64,000 nucleotides of DNA from Micromonospora sediminicola (lineage in GTDB: Bacteria > Actinomycetota > Actinomycetes > Mycobacteriales > Micromonosporaceae), in assembly GCF_900089585.1 (NCBI RefSeq), contig NZ_FLRH01000003.1, positions 1,163,001-1,227,000 on the forward strand, written 5' to 3'. The position numbers were made by a program, and so were the translations under genes. The notes below the pieces were generated by a model. The model saw nothing but the letters and a program-made list of their open reading frames with translations. It had not been told where the DNA came from and made no database searches. This document shows positions 8,353-16,131 of the stretch, in pieces. Each line of letters begins with the position of its first letter. Position 1 is the first letter of the stretch.

Positions 8353-9306
8353 TCAGGCCGCGTCGGCCACCCGGACGGTGAACGAGGCGGTGTTGTCGGC
8401 CGGGTCGGCGTCGGTCACGGTGTTGCCGTACCACTGGGTGCCGAGCTGGAACGAGACGGTGCCGAGGTCGCCCGGCGTGGTCTCCGGCTCGGCGCGCAGC
8501 AGCACGTCGAAGCTCCGCCGCTCACCGGTCATGAAGCGGTCGCCCGGAACCACGAAGTTGGTGAAGAAGCTCGGCGCGTCCTGCGGGTCGGTACCCCAGA
8601 TCACCACTCCGGCCGGCAGCCCGGTCGCCTCGACCGACAGGTACTCGTGCGCGGTGTCGCCGGCCCACCCGACGGTCACCGGCAGTCGACCCTGGTAGCT
8701 GCCGTCCTCCTGGCGGGTCAGCGTGACCGCCCCGGCCGTGGTGATCGAGGCGCGGGCCTGGGTGTCCTGCACGTAGGGCACCGGGTTGCGCAGCGAGCCC
8801 GAGGTGGAGCGGAAGCGGGCGGCGAAGCTGGCCCGGTCGGCGACCTCGTTCCGGCCGTCGCCCACGTTGACCGAGATGCGCCCGCCCTTCGCGATCATCG
8901 CGACGTCCCGGGTCGGGGTGAGGACGTCGAAGCCGATCGAGAACGACCGGCTCTCGCCCGGTTCGATGTCGCCGCCGGGCACCGAGCAGGTGGCGGTCCG
9001 CCGGTTGTCCTTGGGGGCGCCGAAGCCGCACGCCTCCTCCGGGTCGAGCCGGCCGAGCGAGCCGGCGACCGGCTCGACCACGAAGACGCTGAAGTAGGTG
9101 GCGTCCGGGCCGTTGTTGGTCACCGTGACCGGCAGGCTGCCGTGGTAGCCGCGGTTCGTCGGTTCGAGCACCAGCCGGCCCACCGAGATGTCGGCGGCGG
9201 AGCTGTCGGTGGTGGGCGCGGCGGTCGCCGGAGCGGCGAGCGCCAGCAACGCGGCGCCACCGCCGAGCACGACGCCGGCCAGTCGACGTCCGGTGCGAGT
9301 GTTCAT
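8353..9306 (-). CDS. Secreted protein with beta-sandwich (DUF11/CARDB-like) domains
   Basis: 317 residues with a clear Sec signal peptide: two arginines near the start, a hydrophobic core AGVVLGGGAALLALAA and a likely cut after ATAAP near residue 30. The mature part consists of two alternating beta-rich modules containing VTVTNNGPDATYFSVFV and LPVTVGWAGDTAHEYLSVE, typical of DUF11/CARDB-like folds that build cell-surface or secreted proteins. It ends without a membrane anchor or sortase motif, so it is probably released. It lies 117 bp downstream of the membrane partner of an ECF sigma factor on the same strand and may belong to that regulon. No enzymatic motif is seen. Confidence 0.75.
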   Translation of the reverse strand: MNTRTGRRLAGVVLGGGAALLALAAPATAAPTTDSSAADISVGRLVLEPTNRGYHGSLPVTVTNNGPDATYFSVFVVEPVAGSLGRLDPEEACGFGAPKDNRRTATCSVPGGDIEPGESRSFSIGFDVLTPTRDVAMIAKGGRISVNVGDGRNEVADRASFAARFRSTSGSLRNPVPYVQDTQARASITTAGAVTLTRQEDGSYQGRLPVTVGWAGDTAHEYLSVEATGLPAGVVIWGTDPQDAPSFFTNFVVPGDRFMTGERRSFDVLLRAEPETTPGDLGTVSFQLGTQWYGNTVTDADPADNTASFTVRVADAA

Positions 9307-9423
9307 CTGGAAGGTCCTCCCGTGGTCCCCGTCACCGCACGGCTCGTCCGCGCGGTGTCACCCGTAGCACGCGACGGGTGTCGATCCGGTTGCGATCTTT
9401 TCTGGGTGAGATCCGACAGTGGT

Positions 9424-10620
9424 TCAGCGGTACGTGTAGCGGTCCTCGTTGTTCTCGTGGTCCTGGTCCAGCAGCGGGTCGGCGTCGGTGCCGACCGGCG
9501 ACACCTCGGCGATGCCGGTGCCGCTGGCGCTGTTGGTGTTGCGGAGTCCGAAGCGGAAGGTCCGCTCCGCGCCGGGGCCGAGCGGGCCGAACCGGCAGAC
9601 GATCGGTCCCTTCGGCGGCGCCCCGTCCCGGCAGGCCGACCAGTCGCCACCGTCCGCCACCGTGCCCACCTGCATCCGCAGGTGCAGCTCGACCAGGTCG
9701 GCCGGAACCGCGCCGAGGTTCCGCACCGTGACGGCGATCGTCCCGGTACGCGCGCCGTCCGCGTCCGGCGCGCTCCACGCCACGTTGCCGGCGGAGACCG
9801 TCAGATCGGTCAGGTGCGGGTTCGGGGCGAACGAGGTGGGCCCGTCCACCTGGGTGAAGCGCGTTCCGGACCAGCGGTAGCCGCGCCACTGACGCTGCGA
9901 CCAGTCCAGCGACCAGCCACCGCCGGGTGAGCGGTCCGCCATCTCCACCCGAACCGTGCCCCGGTCGGTGACCTGCGTGTCCAGCAACCACCCGGGCGCC
10001 GTCTTCGCGGACCGGGTGACCTGGCCGAGCACGACGATCCGACCGTCGGCATCCCGGTCGAGCGCCACCACCTGCGACGGGCCCTGCTGGAAGATCAGGC
10101 AGCGGAGCAGGGCGACCGTCTCGACCGCGCCGTCGCCGTCCACGTCCCCGTGGGCGAGCTTCTCCAGGAGCACGTCGCCCTCCTTCCGGTAGCTGGCGGC
10201 GAGCCGGGTCGGCCCGGCCGTGCAGACCGCGCTCGGCGCCCACGCCGGCAGGTCGAGCCGGGCGGCCAGCAGTTGGGACCGGGTGATCCGCCCGTCCGGC
10301 GCGGTCGAGGCCGGGCCGCCCGTGCTCGGCGACGCGGACGGCGTCGGCGCCGGCGGTGACGTGCTCGCGGACGGGCTCGGGGTGCCGGTCTGCGCGGGAG
10401 CGGGCGACGGGTCGGGCCGCCGCTCCAGGGCGGCGTTCGCGCCCACCGGAATCGCCACGGCGAGCACCACGGCCGCCGCGGTGACCACCGCGGTCCGCCG
10501 GCGGCGCCGACGCACGGTCCGCCGGACCGCGGCGGTTCCGGCCGGGTGCACCACCGGGGCGTACGCGGCGCGGAACTCGGCGAACTCGCCGCCGACCAGG
10601 ATGTCGTCGGGCTCAGTCAT
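9424..10620 (-). CDS. Membrane-anchored protein paired with ECF sigma factor
   Basis: 398 residues. A cytoplasmic N-terminus of about 40 residues, rich in arginine (VRRTVRRRRRRT), precedes one membrane helix near residues 44-62, then a Pro/Ser/Thr linker and a large outside part. The outside part has a segment DVDGDGAVETVALL like an FG-GAP or calcium-binding turn, and a C-terminal CARDB-like beta domain. Its ATG at 10620 overlaps the end of the sigma-factor gene by 8 bases, so the two are translated together. The topology fits an anti-sigma or signal-sensing partner, but no zinc-type anti-sigma motif (HxxxCxxC) is present, so that role is inferred from context only. Confidence 0.72.
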   Translation of the reverse strand: MTEPDDILVGGEFAEFRAAYAPVVHPAGTAAVRRTVRRRRRRTAVVTAAAVVLAVAIPVGANAALERRPDPSPAPAQTGTPSPSASTSPPAPTPSASPSTGGPASTAPDGRITRSQLLAARLDLPAWAPSAVCTAGPTRLAASYRKEGDVLLEKLAHGDVDGDGAVETVALLRCLIFQQGPSQVVALDRDADGRIVVLGQVTRSAKTAPGWLLDTQVTDRGTVRVEMADRSPGGGWSLDWSQRQWRGYRWSGTRFTQVDGPTSFAPNPHLTDLTVSAGNVAWSAPDADGARTGTIAVTVRNLGAVPADLVELHLRMQVGTVADGGDWSACRDGAPPKGPIVCRFGPLGPGAERTFRFGLRNTNSASGTGIAEVSPVGTDADPLLDQDHENNEDRYTYR

Positions 10621-11173
10621 GATGGTTCACCTCGTTCGTCGTGGTGAGTTGCGCCGCCAGCGCGGCCCGCCCCCGGTGCAGCCAGGACTTGACGGTGCCC
10701 TCCGGCACGTCCTCCTGGGCCGCGATCTGCGCGACGCTGAGATCGGCCAGGTAGTGCAGCACCACCGCGCGGCGTTGGTTGGTGGGTAGGACGGCCAGCG
10801 CGGCGGTCAACGCGACGCGGTCCGGGCCGGGCCCCGGCACGTGCTCCTCACGCTGCCGGTGCAGCCACGCCTGGGCCGTCCGCAACCGCCGCCACCGGCT
10901 GGTCGCCAGGTTCCACGCCACCCGGCGGACCCAGGCCACCGGGTCGTCGTAGCGGGACACCCGGGACCAGCGCGCGAACGCCCGGCAGAACGCCTCCTGC
11001 ACCATGTCCTGCGCCTGCGTCAGGTCACCGCAGTAGGCGGTGAGCTGGATGGTCAGCGACCGGAAATGCGCGTGGTAGAGGCCGTCGAAGTCGACCGTCT
11101 CCGGCCCGTCCGGGCGCCTCGCCGTCCTTTCGGGCGGCGGATCGTCGAGCCGCGGCTCCCTCGTCACCGTCAT
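10613..11173 (-). CDS. ECF RNA polymerase sigma factor, SigE family
   Basis: 186 residues with sigma region 2 near residues 28-95 (LYHAHFRSLTIQLTAYCGD, AQDMVQEAFCRAFARW, the -10-contacting DDPVAWVRRVAWN) and region 4 near residues 120-175 (LPTNQRRAVVLHYLADLSVAQIA, then a helix-turn-helix with GTVKSWLHRGRAAL). It belongs to the actinobacterial SigE-type ECF group that lacks region 3. It overlaps the downstream membrane-protein gene by 8 bases, which suggests translational coupling with its regulator. Upstream, 263 bp separate it from a divergent secreted-repeat-peptide gene; this gap holds an AT-rich segment likely to contain the promoters of both. Confidence 0.9.
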   Translation of the reverse strand: MTVTREPRLDDPPPERTARRPDGPETVDFDGLYHAHFRSLTIQLTAYCGDLTQAQDMVQEAFCRAFARWSRVSRYDDPVAWVRRVAWNLATSRWRRLRTAQAWLHRQREEHVPGPGPDRVALTAALAVLPTNQRRAVVLHYLADLSVAQIAAQEDVPEGTVKSWLHRGRAALAAQLTTTNEVNHHD

Positions 11174-11338
11174 CTGGTCCTCCCCGTGAGCATGCCGCCG
11201 GCGCGGTCACACCGGTCACACGCCCAGACGTCGGCCCGGGTTGCGGGGTTGCCGCGTCGACGCCGGCGGGGACTGTCCGGTCGGGGACAACTCCGGGCGG
11301 TATGACGGCGATCACATTCCGGGAATCCCAACAACCAT

Positions 11339-11352
11339 CGTAAGTATTTACG
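11339..11352. promoter_or_regulatory. AT-rich palindrome in divergent intergenic region
   Basis: The 14-bp sequence CGTAA-GTAT-TTACG, close to a perfect palindrome, sits in the only AT-rich patch (about 11339-11376) between the sigma-factor gene and the repeat-peptide gene. Its position fits an operator or promoter spacer for one or both; no factor can be assigned. Confidence 0.35.
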
Positions 11353-11436
11353 TTTATGGATTAATGGTGGTTTATGTGGATCTTTCCCATCCGTAGCGTC
11401 TTCCTCAACGGAACGACCGACACGGGAGGACACGAC

Positions 11437-11811
11437 ATGGACATCCGGAAGATCACACTCGTTGGCGCGACCGGCCTGGCCGGCCTGGCCCTGGGCATCG
11501 GCGCCGTGGCGGCGATCGGCCCCGGCCCCTCCGTCGCGCTGGCCATCGGCCCCGGCCCGTCCGTGCCGCTGCCGATCGGTCCGGGTCCGTCGGCGTTGGC
11601 CGGGTGGATCGGTCCGACGAAGATCGGCCCCGGCCCGTCCGTGCCGCTGCCGATCGGTCCGGGTCCGTCGGCGTTGGCCGGGTGGATCGGTCCGACGAAG
11701 ATCGGCCCCGGCCCGTCCGTGCCGCTGCCGATCGGTCCCGGCCCGACCGTGATCACCGCGTGGCTCGGCCCGACCGGGATCGGCCCCGGCCCCGGCGTCG
11801 CGGGGAACTGA
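11437..11811 (+). CDS. Secreted peptide made of IGPGPS repeats
   Basis: 124 residues. Start is the ATG at 11437 with GGGAGGACACGAC upstream; the longer frame from 11374 has no ribosome site. A charged start (MDIRK) and a hydrophobic stretch TLVGATGLAGLALGIGAVAAI act as signal peptide or membrane anchor. The rest, from about residue 28, is almost wholly repeats of IGPGPS with short spacers (VPLP, ALAGW, PTK). A 26-residue block is duplicated exactly by a 78-bp DNA tandem repeat. There is no cysteine and little charge, so the mature chain should be flexible and glycine/proline rich. I know no function for it. The gene is divergent from an ECF sigma operon and ends at a GC-rich hairpin. Confidence 0.75.
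   Translation: MDIRKITLVGATGLAGLALGIGAVAAIGPGPSVALAIGPGPSVPLPIGPGPSALAGWIGPTKIGPGPSVPLPIGPGPSALAGWIGPTKIGPGPSVPLPIGPGPTVITAWLGPTGIGPGPGVAGN
11575..11730 (+). repeat. Perfect 78-bp tandem duplication
   Basis: Units 11575-11652 and 11653-11730 are essentially identical and encode the same 26 residues of the IGPGPS peptide. Shorter 18-24 bp units with the same core flank them, so the gene has grown by slippage or unequal recombination. Confidence 0.8.
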
Positions 11812-11822
11812 CCGTCTCGACC

Positions 11823-11847
11823 GCCCGGCCGGCACCGCCGGCCGGGC
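11823..11847 (+). terminator. Hairpin after the repeat-peptide gene
   Basis: A perfect 10-bp stem (11823-11832 with 11838-11847) with a 5-nt loop, 11 bases after the stop codon. Confidence 0.6.
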
Positions 11848-11969
11848 CGTCGGCCCCACACCCCGGCCGGCGTCCGTCGCGGGCAAACGCCCGGGCGCGC
11901 GGGGCCGTGGCCGACCCTCGCTCGGTCGACCTGACGAGGGCGGGGGCGGCCGTCCGGTGCCGCCCGGCG

Positions 11970-12071
11970 TCAGCCGACCCGGCTCACCCGCACGAAGCCG
12001 GCCCTCGCGCGGGCGGGGCGACGGTCAGGGTGGCGGGGACGGCCGGCGCGCCGTCGGATGCGTACGGTCAT
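11970..12071 (-). CDS. Possible 33-aa basic peptide
   Basis: In the 438-bp stretch between the repeat peptide and nuoB the only coding hint is on the minus strand. An ATG at 12071 is preceded by a strong GGGAGG ribosome site 6 bases away and opens 33 codons ending at 11970. The product is very arginine-rich and matches no family. A different frame of the same DNA from about codon 10 reads as a plausible signal-peptide-like stretch, so a frameshifted remnant is possible. The rest of 11848-12249 shows nothing I can call. Confidence 0.25.
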   Translation of the reverse strand: MTVRIRRRAGRPRHPDRRPARARAGFVRVSRVG

Positions 12072-12249
12072 GGTGTTCCTCCCCGTGTCGTGGACGGCCG
12101 ACCGGCCGGCCACGTGGCCGGGAACCTACTCGCGCGGGAGCCGACCGGTCGCCCCGAGGGGCAAAGCGTGCAATCCGCCGCCGGCCCCGACTTCCGGTCC
12201 GACCGCTGTGGTTGACTGTCGGTCCGGGGACAGCGGAGGGAGGCCCGAC

Positions 12250-12810
12250 GTGCAGCTGCCGGCCGTGCTCGGTGAGCCGATCCGGTTCGTGCTGAACTGG
12301 GGCCGCCGCTACTCGCTCTGGGTGTTCAACTTCGGCCTGGCCTGCTGCGCGATCGAGTTCATCGCGACCAGCATGGGCCGGCACGACTTCATGCGGCTCG
12401 GCGTGATCCCGTTCGCCCACGGCCCCCGGCAGGCCGACCTCATGGTGGTCAGCGGCACCGTCACCGACAAGATGGCCCCGGCGGTCAAGCGGCTCTACGA
12501 CCAGATGCCGGAGCCGAAGTACGTGATCTCGTTCGGCGCCTGCTCGAACTGCGGCGGCCCGTACTGGGACTCCTACTCGGTGACCAAGGGCGTCGACCAG
12601 CTCATCCCGGTCGACGTCTACGTGCCCGGCTGCCCGCCGCGGCCGGAGGCGCTGCTGCACGGCATCCTCCGCCTCCAGGAGAAGATCGCCGCCGAGGAGT
12701 CCGGCGTCGGCGGCGTCCCCCGCCCCGACCGGCTCGCCCCGCCGGCGGACTCGGTCCCGCGGCCGGTGGAGGCGCTGACCGCACCCCCGGTGCGTCCCCC
12801 GGTCGGCTGA
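12250..12810 (+). CDS. nuoB: NADH-quinone oxidoreductase subunit B (second copy type)
   Basis: 186 residues. NuoB carries the terminal iron-sulfur cluster N2 that passes electrons to quinone in complex I. The four ligands are present: C32 and C33 in LACCAIEF, C98 in [14 protein letters not shown], and C128 in [12 protein letters not shown]. The last 40 residues are a proline-rich extension not needed for the fold. The GTG at 12250 has a GGAGGGAGG ribosome site six bases upstream; the longer frame from 12058 is not supported. It begins the scattered nuo set of this window, but nuoA and nuoD, its usual neighbours, are missing and the next nuo gene lies 2.5 kb away. Confidence 0.93.
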   Translation: MQLPAVLGEPIRFVLNWGRRYSLWVFNFGLACCAIEFIATSMGRHDFMRLGVIPFAHGPRQADLMVVSGTVTDKMAPAVKRLYDQMPEPKYVISFGACSNCGGPYWDSYSVTKGVDQLIPVDVYVPGCPPRPEALLHGILRLQEKIAAEESGVGGVPRPDRLAPPADSVPRPVEALTAPPVRPPVG

Positions 12811-12846
12811 ACCGCCGGGTGGCGCAGCGGGACTAGCCTGCGGACC

Positions 12847-14163
12847 ATGACCGACTCCGCGGAGAAGCGTTCCGCCTTCATCGTCGACGTGCTGACCGAG
12901 GAGTTCGGCGCGTCCATGGCGATCGACCCGGCGGCGTTCCGCCGGAAGTTCCGCAAGATGGCCGCCTCACCGTTCGCCTTCTACCGGGGCAGCGCCTCGC
13001 TCTTCTACGCCGACCAGCTCGGCGACTTCGCCAGCGAGCGGTTCCTCGACGACCGGACCAGCCGGGTGTGGATCCACGGCGACCTGCACGCGGAGAACTT
13101 CGGCACCTACATGAACGCCTCCGGGCAGCTCGTGTTCAACGTCAACGACTTCGACGAGGCGTACGTCGGGCCGTTCACGTGGGACCTCAAGCGCCTGGCC
13201 GCGAGCGTGGCGCTGCTCGGTTACGCCAAGGCGCTCTCCGACCGGGTGATCGGCGAGCTGGTGACCGGCTTCGCCCGCTCCTACCTGGCCGAGTTGCGGG
13301 CCATCTCCGCCGGTGGGGACGACGCGATCGGCTCGATCACGCTGGAGAACGCGGACGGCGTGCTGCGCCGGGTGCTCCAGCAGGCCCGGCTGAACACCCG
13401 GGTGGACCTGCTCGCCGCGCAGACCACGATCGACAACTACGAGCGCCGCTTCTCCCTCGGCGACGGCGTGTACGAGATCGACGCCGCGACCCGGGAGAAG
13501 GTCTGCGCCGCGTTCGAGGACTACCTGGGCACGCTGCCGGAGTCGACCTCCCGGCTGCGCCCGGTGGCCACCACCATCAAGGACGTGGTGCTGCGCAAGG
13601 GGGTCGGCATCGGCTCGGCCGGGCTGCCCTCGTACAACCTCCTGCTGGAGGGGCACACGCAGGCGCTGGAGAACGACGTCGTCATCTACATGAAGCAGGC
13701 CCAGGTGCCGGCCGTGGCGCGGCACATCGACGACGAGCGGGTCCGGTCGTACTTCCGGCACCAGGGGCACCGCACCGCGGAGTCGCAGCGGGCGTTGCAG
13801 GCGCACGCCGACCCGTGGCTGGGGTTCACCGAACTGGACGGCGCCGGGCAGCTCGTCGCCGAGGTCTCCCCGTACGCGGCGGACCTCGACTGGGCCGACG
13901 TCAACGAGCCGGAGGAGCTGGGCGGGGTGCTCACCGACCTGGGTCGGGCGGTGGCCCGGATGCACTCGGTGGCCGACGACGAGTCCAGCCATGACCTGGT
14001 CGACTACTCGACCGAGGACTCGATCGTCGCGGCGGTGGACGCGGACGCCGACGGATTCGTCGACTACCTGGTCGACTTCGCCCACCGGTACGGGATCCGG
14101 GCCCGCGAGGACCACCAGCTCTTCGTGGACCTGTTCCGCAACGGCCGGCTGCCCGGCATCTGA
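12847..14163 (+). CDS. DUF2252 family protein
   Basis: 438 residues. The protein matches the DUF2252 family, which has a kinase-like fold related to aminoglycoside phosphotransferases: the segment WIHGDLHAENFGTYM near residues 75-90 resembles the catalytic HGDLHxxN loop, and FNVNDFDEAYVGPFTWDLKRLA follows as the metal-binding part. The reaction is unknown. It is inserted between nuoB and nuoC on the same strand, 36 bp after nuoB, so it may be transcribed with it. Nothing in the sequence links it to respiration. Confidence 0.85.
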   Translation: MTDSAEKRSAFIVDVLTEEFGASMAIDPAAFRRKFRKMAASPFAFYRGSASLFYADQLGDFASERFLDDRTSRVWIHGDLHAENFGTYMNASGQLVFNVNDFDEAYVGPFTWDLKRLAASVALLGYAKALSDRVIGELVTGFARSYLAELRAISAGGDDAIGSITLENADGVLRRVLQQARLNTRVDLLAAQTTIDNYERRFSLGDGVYEIDAATREKVCAAFEDYLGTLPESTSRLRPVATTIKDVVLRKGVGIGSAGLPSYNLLLEGHTQALENDVVIYMKQAQVPAVARHIDDERVRSYFRHQGHRTAESQRALQAHADPWLGFTELDGAGQLVAEVSPYAADLDWADVNEPEELGGVLTDLGRAVARMHSVADDESSHDLVDYSTEDSIVAAVDADADGFVDYLVDFAHRYGIRAREDHQLFVDLFRNGRLPGI

Positions 14164-14181
14164 GCGGGCACCCGCCCCGCC

Positions 14182-15237
14182 TCACTGCGCGAAGTCCAGC
14201 ACCACCTTGATGTCCTCGCCCGTCGAGGCGTACGCCTCCCGGTACGCCGAGACCGGCACCCGGCGGGTGATCAGCGAGTTCAGCCACGACTGGTCGGCCC
14301 GGGCGAGCGCCTGGGCGGCCAGGTCCCAGTGCCGGCGGCCGGCGTTGACCGAACCGAAGACCACGTTGTTCTCCAGCACCAGCTCCCGGTTCAGGGCGCC
14401 CGCGTCGAAGTCGATGGTCCGGCCGCCGCTGGAGACGCCGGTCAGGCAGACGATGCCGGTGGGCGCGGCCTTGCACATCGCGTCCAGCACCACCGGCGGC
14501 GCGCCGGTGCACTCGACCACCACGTCCGGTTGCAGGTCCAGCTCGGCCACGGTCGAGCTGTGGTAGGTGGCGCCGAGCGCGCGAACCAGGTCCGGCTTCG
14601 GGCCGGTGGTGTTGCGGTCCAGCACGTGCACGGACAACTCCCGCTGGCTGGCCAGCAGCGCGGCCAGCAGCCCGATCGGCCCGGCGCCCGTGATCAGCGC
14701 GGTCTTCGGCTTCCACTCGGCCCGGCGGCCGATCCGCTCGATGTGGTCCCACGCCTTCGCCACCACGCTGGTCGGCTCCAGCAGCATGCCCACCGACGCG
14801 AGCGCCTCGTTCAGGCCGACGGCGAACTTGGGCTGCAACCGCCAGCGGTCCCGGGCGAACCCGGGCAGCCCCTTGATGCCGTGCTCGGTGTACTGACCGT
14901 TGCGGCACATGTCCCACTCGTCCATCGCGCAGTTCGCGCACGGCACCGGGTCGGGGTGGCGGACCACGCCGGCCACCAGGTCGCCCGGGTGCAGCGTGCC
15001 GGTCGGGTCCTCCAGCACCCGGCCCAGCGACTCGTGCCCGAGCACGAGCCGCTCCTGTCCCGGGGGCGCCTCGCCGTACTCCCCGGCGATGATCTCGTGG
15101 TCGGTGCCGCAGACGCCGACCGCCAGCGCCTCGACCAGGATCGCGCCCTCCTCGGGCTCCGGCTCGGGCCACTCGTCGGTCAGTCGGAGCGAGTCCGGGA
15201 CACCCGGGGTCACAGTCACAGCGCGCACGGTCCTCAT
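14182..15237 (-). CDS. Zinc-dependent glucose 1-dehydrogenase-like enzyme
   Basis: 351 residues of the medium-chain dehydrogenase fold. The catalytic zinc region CGTDHE (near residue 40) and GHESLGRV (near residue 67) and the structural-cysteine loop CANCAMDEWDMCRNGQY are visible, followed by a Rossmann motif GAGPIGLLAA near residue 190. The long structural loop and the GLPGFARD segment match the archaeal-type glucose dehydrogenase group (glucose to gluconolactone with NAD(P)+). The long open frame reaches 15759, overlapping nuoC; the family start fits the ATG at 15237. It runs against the nuo genes and is an insertion in that cluster. Substrate assignment is by family only. Confidence 0.83.
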   Translation of the reverse strand: MRTVRAVTVTPGVPDSLRLTDEWPEPEPEEGAILVEALAVGVCGTDHEIIAGEYGEAPPGQERLVLGHESLGRVLEDPTGTLHPGDLVAGVVRHPDPVPCANCAMDEWDMCRNGQYTEHGIKGLPGFARDRWRLQPKFAVGLNEALASVGMLLEPTSVVAKAWDHIERIGRRAEWKPKTALITGAGPIGLLAALLASQRELSVHVLDRNTTGPKPDLVRALGATYHSSTVAELDLQPDVVVECTGAPPVVLDAMCKAAPTGIVCLTGVSSGGRTIDFDAGALNRELVLENNVVFGSVNAGRRHWDLAAQALARADQSWLNSLITRRVPVSAYREAYASTGEDIKVVLDFAQ

Positions 15238-15330
15238 CTTTCCCCGCCGTGCGCCGGTCCGCCCGGCAAAGCGACGATCCGGGCCGGGCGGCCCGACCCG
15301 GCCCGCGGCCGCCGGCCATAGGATCAGCGC

Positions 15331-16131
15331 ATGACTCCGGAAGAGGTCGGCCGGCGGGTGGTCGCGCTGCTCGCGCCCGTGGAGGCCGCCGCGTCGGTCT
15401 CCGGCGGTCAGGGGTACGCCCGCGCCACCGTCGACGTACCCCCGGCGAGCTGGGCCGACGCGGTGCGCGCGGCGCGCGACGACGCCGAGCTGGAGTTCGA
15501 CTTCCTCGACTGGCTGTCGGCGGTGGACGAGCTGGCCGACGGCTTCGACGTGGTCGTGCACCTCTGGTCGGTGCGGCACCGGCACGGTCTGCTGCTGCGC
15601 ACCCGGGTGCCCCGCGCGGCGCCGGTCGTGGCGTCCGTGGTCGACGTCTTCCCCGGCGCCGACTGGCACGAGCGGGAGACCCACGAGATGTTCGGCATCG
15701 ACTTCGCCGGGCACGCCGAGCTGCGACCGCTGCTGCTGCCGCCGGAGTTCGAGGGGCACCCGCTGCGCAAGGAGTTCGTGCTCGCGTCCCGGGTGGCCAA
15801 GCCGTGGCCCGGCGCCAAGGAACCGGGCGAGTCGGAGGCCGGTGGCGGGCGGCGACCGGTCCGGCCGCCGGGCGTACCGGCGCCGGGGGAGTGGGGAACG
15901 ACGCCCACCCCGGCCGGCGCGGCCGGGGCGGGCGAGGGCCCGCGCGGCGGTACGCCGGCCCGCCCGGCCCGGGAACGTCCGGCGCGCCCGGCCCCCGGTG
16001 GACGTCCCGCGCGCCCCGCGCCCGAGGCGGAGACCGGTGAGCCGGAGCCGCTCGGGCCTCCCGTGCCCGGGGAGCGGCCGACCGGGCCGCCCCGCCAGGA
16101 ACCGCGGCCCGACGCGGCGGGGGAGTCCTGA
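15331..16131 (+). CDS. nuoC: NADH-quinone oxidoreductase subunit C
   Basis: 266 residues. The first 155 are a NuoC domain of the peripheral arm, with the signature ERETHEMFGIDFAGH and then LRPLLLPPEFEGHPLRKEF. The last 105 residues are an unusual Pro/Arg/Gly/Ala-rich tail without fold. NuoC normally sits beside NuoD, but no nuoD is in the window; the stop of this gene overlaps the ATG of nuoH by one base instead. The ATG at 15331 lies about 90 bp from the divergent dehydrogenase gene. Family assignment is sure; whether it works with NuoD from another locus is inferred. Confidence 0.9.
   Translation: MTPEEVGRRVVALLAPVEAAASVSGGQGYARATVDVPPASWADAVRAARDDAELEFDFLDWLSAVDELADGFDVVVHLWSVRHRHGLLLRTRVPRAAPVVASVVDVFPGADWHERETHEMFGIDFAGHAELRPLLLPPEFEGHPLRKEFVLASRVAKPWPGAKEPGESEAGGGRRPVRPPGVPAPGEWGTTPTPAGAAGAGEGPRGGTPARPARERPARPAPGGRPARPAPEAETGEPEPLGPPVPGERPTGPPRQEPRPDAAGES

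Noticed and set aside
11437..11811. RiPP natural-product cluster around the IGPGPS peptide
   Set aside because: No modifying enzyme, protease or dedicated transporter lies next to it, and the repeats lack Cys, Ser/Thr-rich cores or a leader-like acidic region.
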